Below, piece after piece: positions 56,358-59,258 of a stretch of DNA of 59,258 nt (positions are counted from its first letter, which is position 1; every line of letters begins with the position of its first letter). The translations under genes and the position numbers were made by a program. The notes beneath the pieces are model-generated. The model was not told the DNA's origin. It saw only the letters and a list, made by a program, of their open reading frames with translations, and did not search any database. The DNA comes from Hymenochaete sp. R1 (lineage: Eukaryota > Basidiomycota > Agaricomycetes > Hymenochaetales > Hymenochaetaceae): assembly GCA_019400425.1 (NCBI GenBank), contig JAFREE010000147.1, forward strand, positions 1-59,258, in the 5' to 3' direction.

Positions 56358-58136
56358 ATGGCAGGCTGGGTGGAACTCTCTGGACCAGAAAAAGCCACCT
56401 TTTTGAAGAAGACAGCCCTTGTTTTTATGGTGTCTCACGACTTTCCCATGCTACAACAGCTTGGAGTGATTTTTGTTGCTCTCTCTCGCAAATATGATCA
56501 CTTGACGACCATTCGAGGCTCATATAGCCAGGCTGACAAGTCAAAGGACTTTCTGGACACATTGTTGGTTGCTGGTGAGAAGAAAGTGAAGGGATTTCTT
56601 AGGTATGTCTAATATTTCTCTAATATTTCTCTTTTACTTCTATTTTACTAATTAATTCTAGAATGGATCTTGCCAGTTTTTGGCATATCCATAATCTTAT
56701 TAAAGATCATGACGTCTTTGCTCGCCGTGGAAAGAAACCACCTCGTCCACCTGCTATTCAACTTGCTGCATTTCTCTTCCGTCTTGGACGTATGTCAGGT
56801 ATGCAGGCAGCTGGAAATGCATCAATTGCGGAGGGTAGTTGTTATGGAACTTCGGTGCAAGGCTTATCTAAGGCTTGCTGATTAAGCCTAATCGACACCT
56901 TTTATAGTTAAAGGTTATAACTTCAAAGTAAAGTTCAAAGAGGAAGAGTTCTTAAAGCCGAAGCTTTATCAGAGACCTTGTAACCAGATAGTGATTGAGA
57001 ACTAAGAGGTCAAGCTGAGGTTCTAACACCGAAGCTTGCCCTCTATTTATACTACATGATGAGGCTGTGCAGGCTGTGCACGGACCATCTGACTAATACA
57101 AAAGAATGTTCCAGAAATGAGTCATGTGGAGTCGAATGACATCATTATGAGACGAAACATGAAACAACAATAGAAAGCAAAAGAAAACGCGTCAAACAAA
57201 AGAGAACAATAAAGAAAATTTAGGTAAGGGGTTTTATTGTTGTAACAGTAGTCTATACCACTACTCTGAGCATGTATGCACGGCTATCCGTAGCATGCGT
57301 GCTAGCTTTCTTGCATGGCCTGATATAGCAAAGCGAAGAGCAATTAAAGAGCAGATGGAGAGGGATGGATTTCCAGGTTGCATAGGTATTCTTGATGGCA
57401 CTCTTATTCCACTTGCGGAGCGTCCACACAAGGATGGTTATGCATATTTCTGTCGCAAGAAATATTATGCTGTATGTCACTATTCTATGAGTAATATTTG
57501 TTTTTAATTTTAATTTCTTCTAGCTTACTATCCAGGCTATTTGTGACCATGATGCATCTTTCATACATTATGATGGAGGATGGCCTGGTAGTGCAGCAGA
57601 TGCAAAAGGCTTCCGCGAGTCTAGTGTTTGGAAAAGGCGACATCAGCTCTTTTCAGAGGATGAGTATTTACTTGCAGACAAAGGCAAGTCATTTAGAATA
57701 TCCTAATATCTTTTCTCATCATTCTTTAGGCTATCCTCTATCCAAATATGTTATGCGTCCATTTGCTGACCATGATCTTACCACCAATACACAAGAGCGA
57801 CAAAAGCGACGAGACTGGAACTACACCTTATCAAGAGTGCGCATTCGGATTGAGCATGCATTTGGATATCTTAAAGGTCGCTTTCCTATTCTAAGGAACT
57901 TGCCAGGTCAGGACATGCGGATCCACTTTAATATTATTGAAACATGCATGATTCTTCATAATATTCTTAATACTCTTGGAGATGATGCAGAGGAGATAGA
58001 AGGGTTTGATGATAGTGAGGAGGTAGGAGAGGAGAATACAAATGAAAGACAAGTAGATTCAACTAGCGATGATAATATTTATCGCCAGGGATTATATAGA
58101 CGGAAACTACTATTAGAACAGTTTGCTAATTTGTAA
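56358..58136 (+). pseudogene. Harbinger-type DDE transposase interrupted by a solo LTR
   Basis: The start is ATG 56358 (MAGWVELSGPEKATFLKKTA). An intron after GFLR near 56601 joins DLASFWHIHNLIKDHDVF and RRGKKPPRPPAIQLAAFLFR. The catalytic region follows the LTR: GCIGILDGTLIPL (first Asp), YDGGWPGSAADAKGF (second Asp), LLADKGYPLSKYV, and RIRIEHAFGYLKGRFPILRN (Glu). The acidic C-terminus ends LLLEQFANL. The triad is intact. The reading frame stops inside the 408-base LTR at 56840-57247; without the insert and one copy of the target duplication the frame passes directly from SIAEGS to LYHYSEHVCTAI. Another intron at about 57684-57729 uses a GC donor. Confidence 0.85.
56840..57247. mobile_element. 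solo LTR of an LTR retrotransposon
   Basis: It starts TGTTATGG and ends TTGTAACA, so the ends are TGTT..AACA, and it is 408 bases long. It is flanked on both sides by the five bases GTAGT (56835-56839 and 57248-57252), a normal LTR-element target duplication. It contains a TATTTATAC promoter-like site near 57044 but no coding sequence or primer-binding site, so the internal part was lost, presumably by LTR-LTR recombination. Confidence 0.85.
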
Positions 58137-58167
58137 AATAGACAAGTTACACGTATTGTACTTCTAC

Positions 58168-59215
58168 TTATTCTTCCATAAGTTTCTCTAATTCCTTTTC
58201 CAACATTGCTGCACGGCGTTGAAAAATGAAAGACGGATTATCCTTACATTTTAGCAGTTCTTCCATCTTGGCCTGAATGACTTTATCTTTTACTATAGTT
58301 GCCTCCGCCTCAGCCTTTGCGACTTCGTATGCATGTCGCTCTTGCTTCATAGTAAGCTCTACTGCTTCCCGCTCCGCCTGTAGCTTCATTCGATTCTCCT
58401 CTCGTTCTGCTGTTAGCTCCTGAGCATTAGACATACCCTGCATAGTTTTAATAACTATGCTATCTAGATCCTGACTTGAGTCTCGCTTCCGCTTCCTTGA
58501 TTTGGAATCCTCATCAACTCCATAATCCAATGGTCCATCCGACGACACCTGGTGTGTCTTGGTAATGCTCGGATGGTCATGCGCACTAAGAATATAAAGT
58601 AGCTTAAGTACGGCATTGGAACCAGATAGAAAAGCAAAGTACATACGTCTCATCCATGACACGGAAGAGTTCAGACGACTCAAAAGCATCTAGTTGCTGC
58701 GGTGTGTGCGTCTTACAACTAAAAGCAGCATTTGAATCTCCATCCCCACCTCCTGTATGCTCTTGACGCGCGCGGACAGCTGAGAATGCACTCCAAAGGC
58801 GATGCCAGCAGCCCCTGATCTGTTCATGCGTCTTCCTTTTAAGCACAGTTTGCGAAAGCTAAAAGAGAGTCAGAGGACAGTCAATATATGAAAGATAGCG
58901 CGTACCGTAGTAAAATGTTCTCCTTGGAGGAGCTTAAACTTATTCCAGCGAACGGGATCCATACAGTATGAAACAAGAACCCTCTTCTCATCTTCTGTCC
59001 AGGCTGCACGGTCGGAGATAGCGGCCTTGCGTCTGAGGTCATCATTGAGTAGTTCTACCTCTTCGTCCGACTGACCTGCACCTCGGGCATTACTGCCACT
59101 TCGGGTCCCCTTCCCTTTAGCCTTACCCGAACCTTTTGCCTTTGATGATAAGCTCCCTCCAATATCGAGTATATTAGAGGTTGTTAGAGTCCGATCAAGA
59201 CGTGATCAGGAGTCC
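58168..59215 (-). CDS. Myb/SANT-like protein of the Harbinger element (5' end not resolved)
   Basis: Read on the minus strand, the frame enters near 59215 with a Gly/Lys/Ser-rich stretch. It continues with SDRAAWTEDEKRVLVSYCMD, PVRWNKFKLLQGEHFTT, an intron (58862-58905), and LSQTVLKRKTHEQIRGCWHR, which together form a Myb/SANT-like helix-turn-helix. A second intron around 58590-58650 leads to AHDHPSITKTHQVSSDGPLD, a basic SKSRKRKRD cluster and a long coiled coil (ELTAEREENRMKLQAEREAV and on), ending EKELEKLMEE. In PIF/Harbinger elements such a protein helps the transposase bind the ends and enter the nucleus. No ATG is seen before an in-frame stop near 59205, so the first exon must lie beyond the window, or the 5' end is damaged. 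Confidence 0.7.
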
Positions 59216-59258
59216 GACAAATCGAGGTCACGTGACAGAGATTCAAGAGGTTAGCACC

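Larger units (their letters stand above)
55990..59258. mobile_element. PIF/Harbinger-type DNA transposon (right end not seen)
   Basis: A DDE transposase (+) and a Myb/SANT-like gene (-) are convergent, with about 30 bases between their stops; this two-gene layout is typical of PIF/Harbinger. The coding sequence is visibly more AT-rich, with A/T-ending codons, than the flanking host genes. The left edge is approximate and the right terminus may lie beyond the window. Confidence 0.7.

Noticed and set aside
56040..59258. GGTGCT at 56088 and its complement AGCACC at the very end of the window as terminal inverted repeats
   Set aside because: Only six bases match, and the window ends there, so the match cannot be extended or tested.

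Overview
The window is nuclear DNA of a filamentous basidiomycete, most likely an agaricomycete. Genes are split by many 46-65 base GT-AG introns, intergenic spacers are short, and the gene content is fungal: a DUF3712 membrane protein, two Con-6-type proteins, an HbrB/Bit61 TORC2 subunit, the fungal 21.3 kDa complex I subunit and a UPF0643-type protein. I rebuilt gene models by reading splice sites and checking reading phase. Where exon coordinates are given, the coding length is a multiple of three.

Layout, left to right. 1-279: 3' end of an unrecognised gene. 1228-3385 (-): a 587-residue protein made of two SGNH-hydrolase-like halves, both lacking the catalytic residues. 3884-6219 (-): a 14-helix MFS transporter with two micro-exons. 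7352-17444 (-): a giant single-pass DUF3712 protein of three long repeated units. 17445-20636: a 3.2 kb stretch without convincing genes. 20637-24731 (+): two tandem intronless genes of an unrecognised family. 26356-28053 (-): a low-complexity basic protein. 29760-32553 (-): gamma-glutamyltransferase. 33187-33658 (-): a Con-6-like gene. 35625-39643 (+): two more members of the unrecognised family. 40355-40976 (-): a second Con-6-like gene.

The right third is mostly housekeeping: HbrB/Bit61 (41563-43654, +), a tentative Spc34-like protein (44008-46160, -), the complex I subunit (46353-47012, +), a UPF0643-like protein (48054-49190, +), an unrecognised protein (49541-51967, -), a small His-rich secreted protein (52249-52626, +), proteasome assembly chaperone 2 (52885-53907, -) and a Tat-SF1/Cus2 splicing factor (54219-55894, +). 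The edge, from about 56000 on, is an AT-rich PIF/Harbinger-type DNA transposon. It carries a DDE transposase and a convergent Myb/SANT-like gene, and a 408-base solo LTR with a 5-base target duplication interrupts the transposase.

The most novel material is the four-member intronless family, in which each protein is itself an internal duplication, and the double pseudo-esterase. No single pathway joins the genes. TORC2, complex I, proteasome assembly and splicing are ordinary neighbours, whereas the paralogue arrays, the Con-6 pair and the transposon look like the lineage-specific, changing part of the locus.
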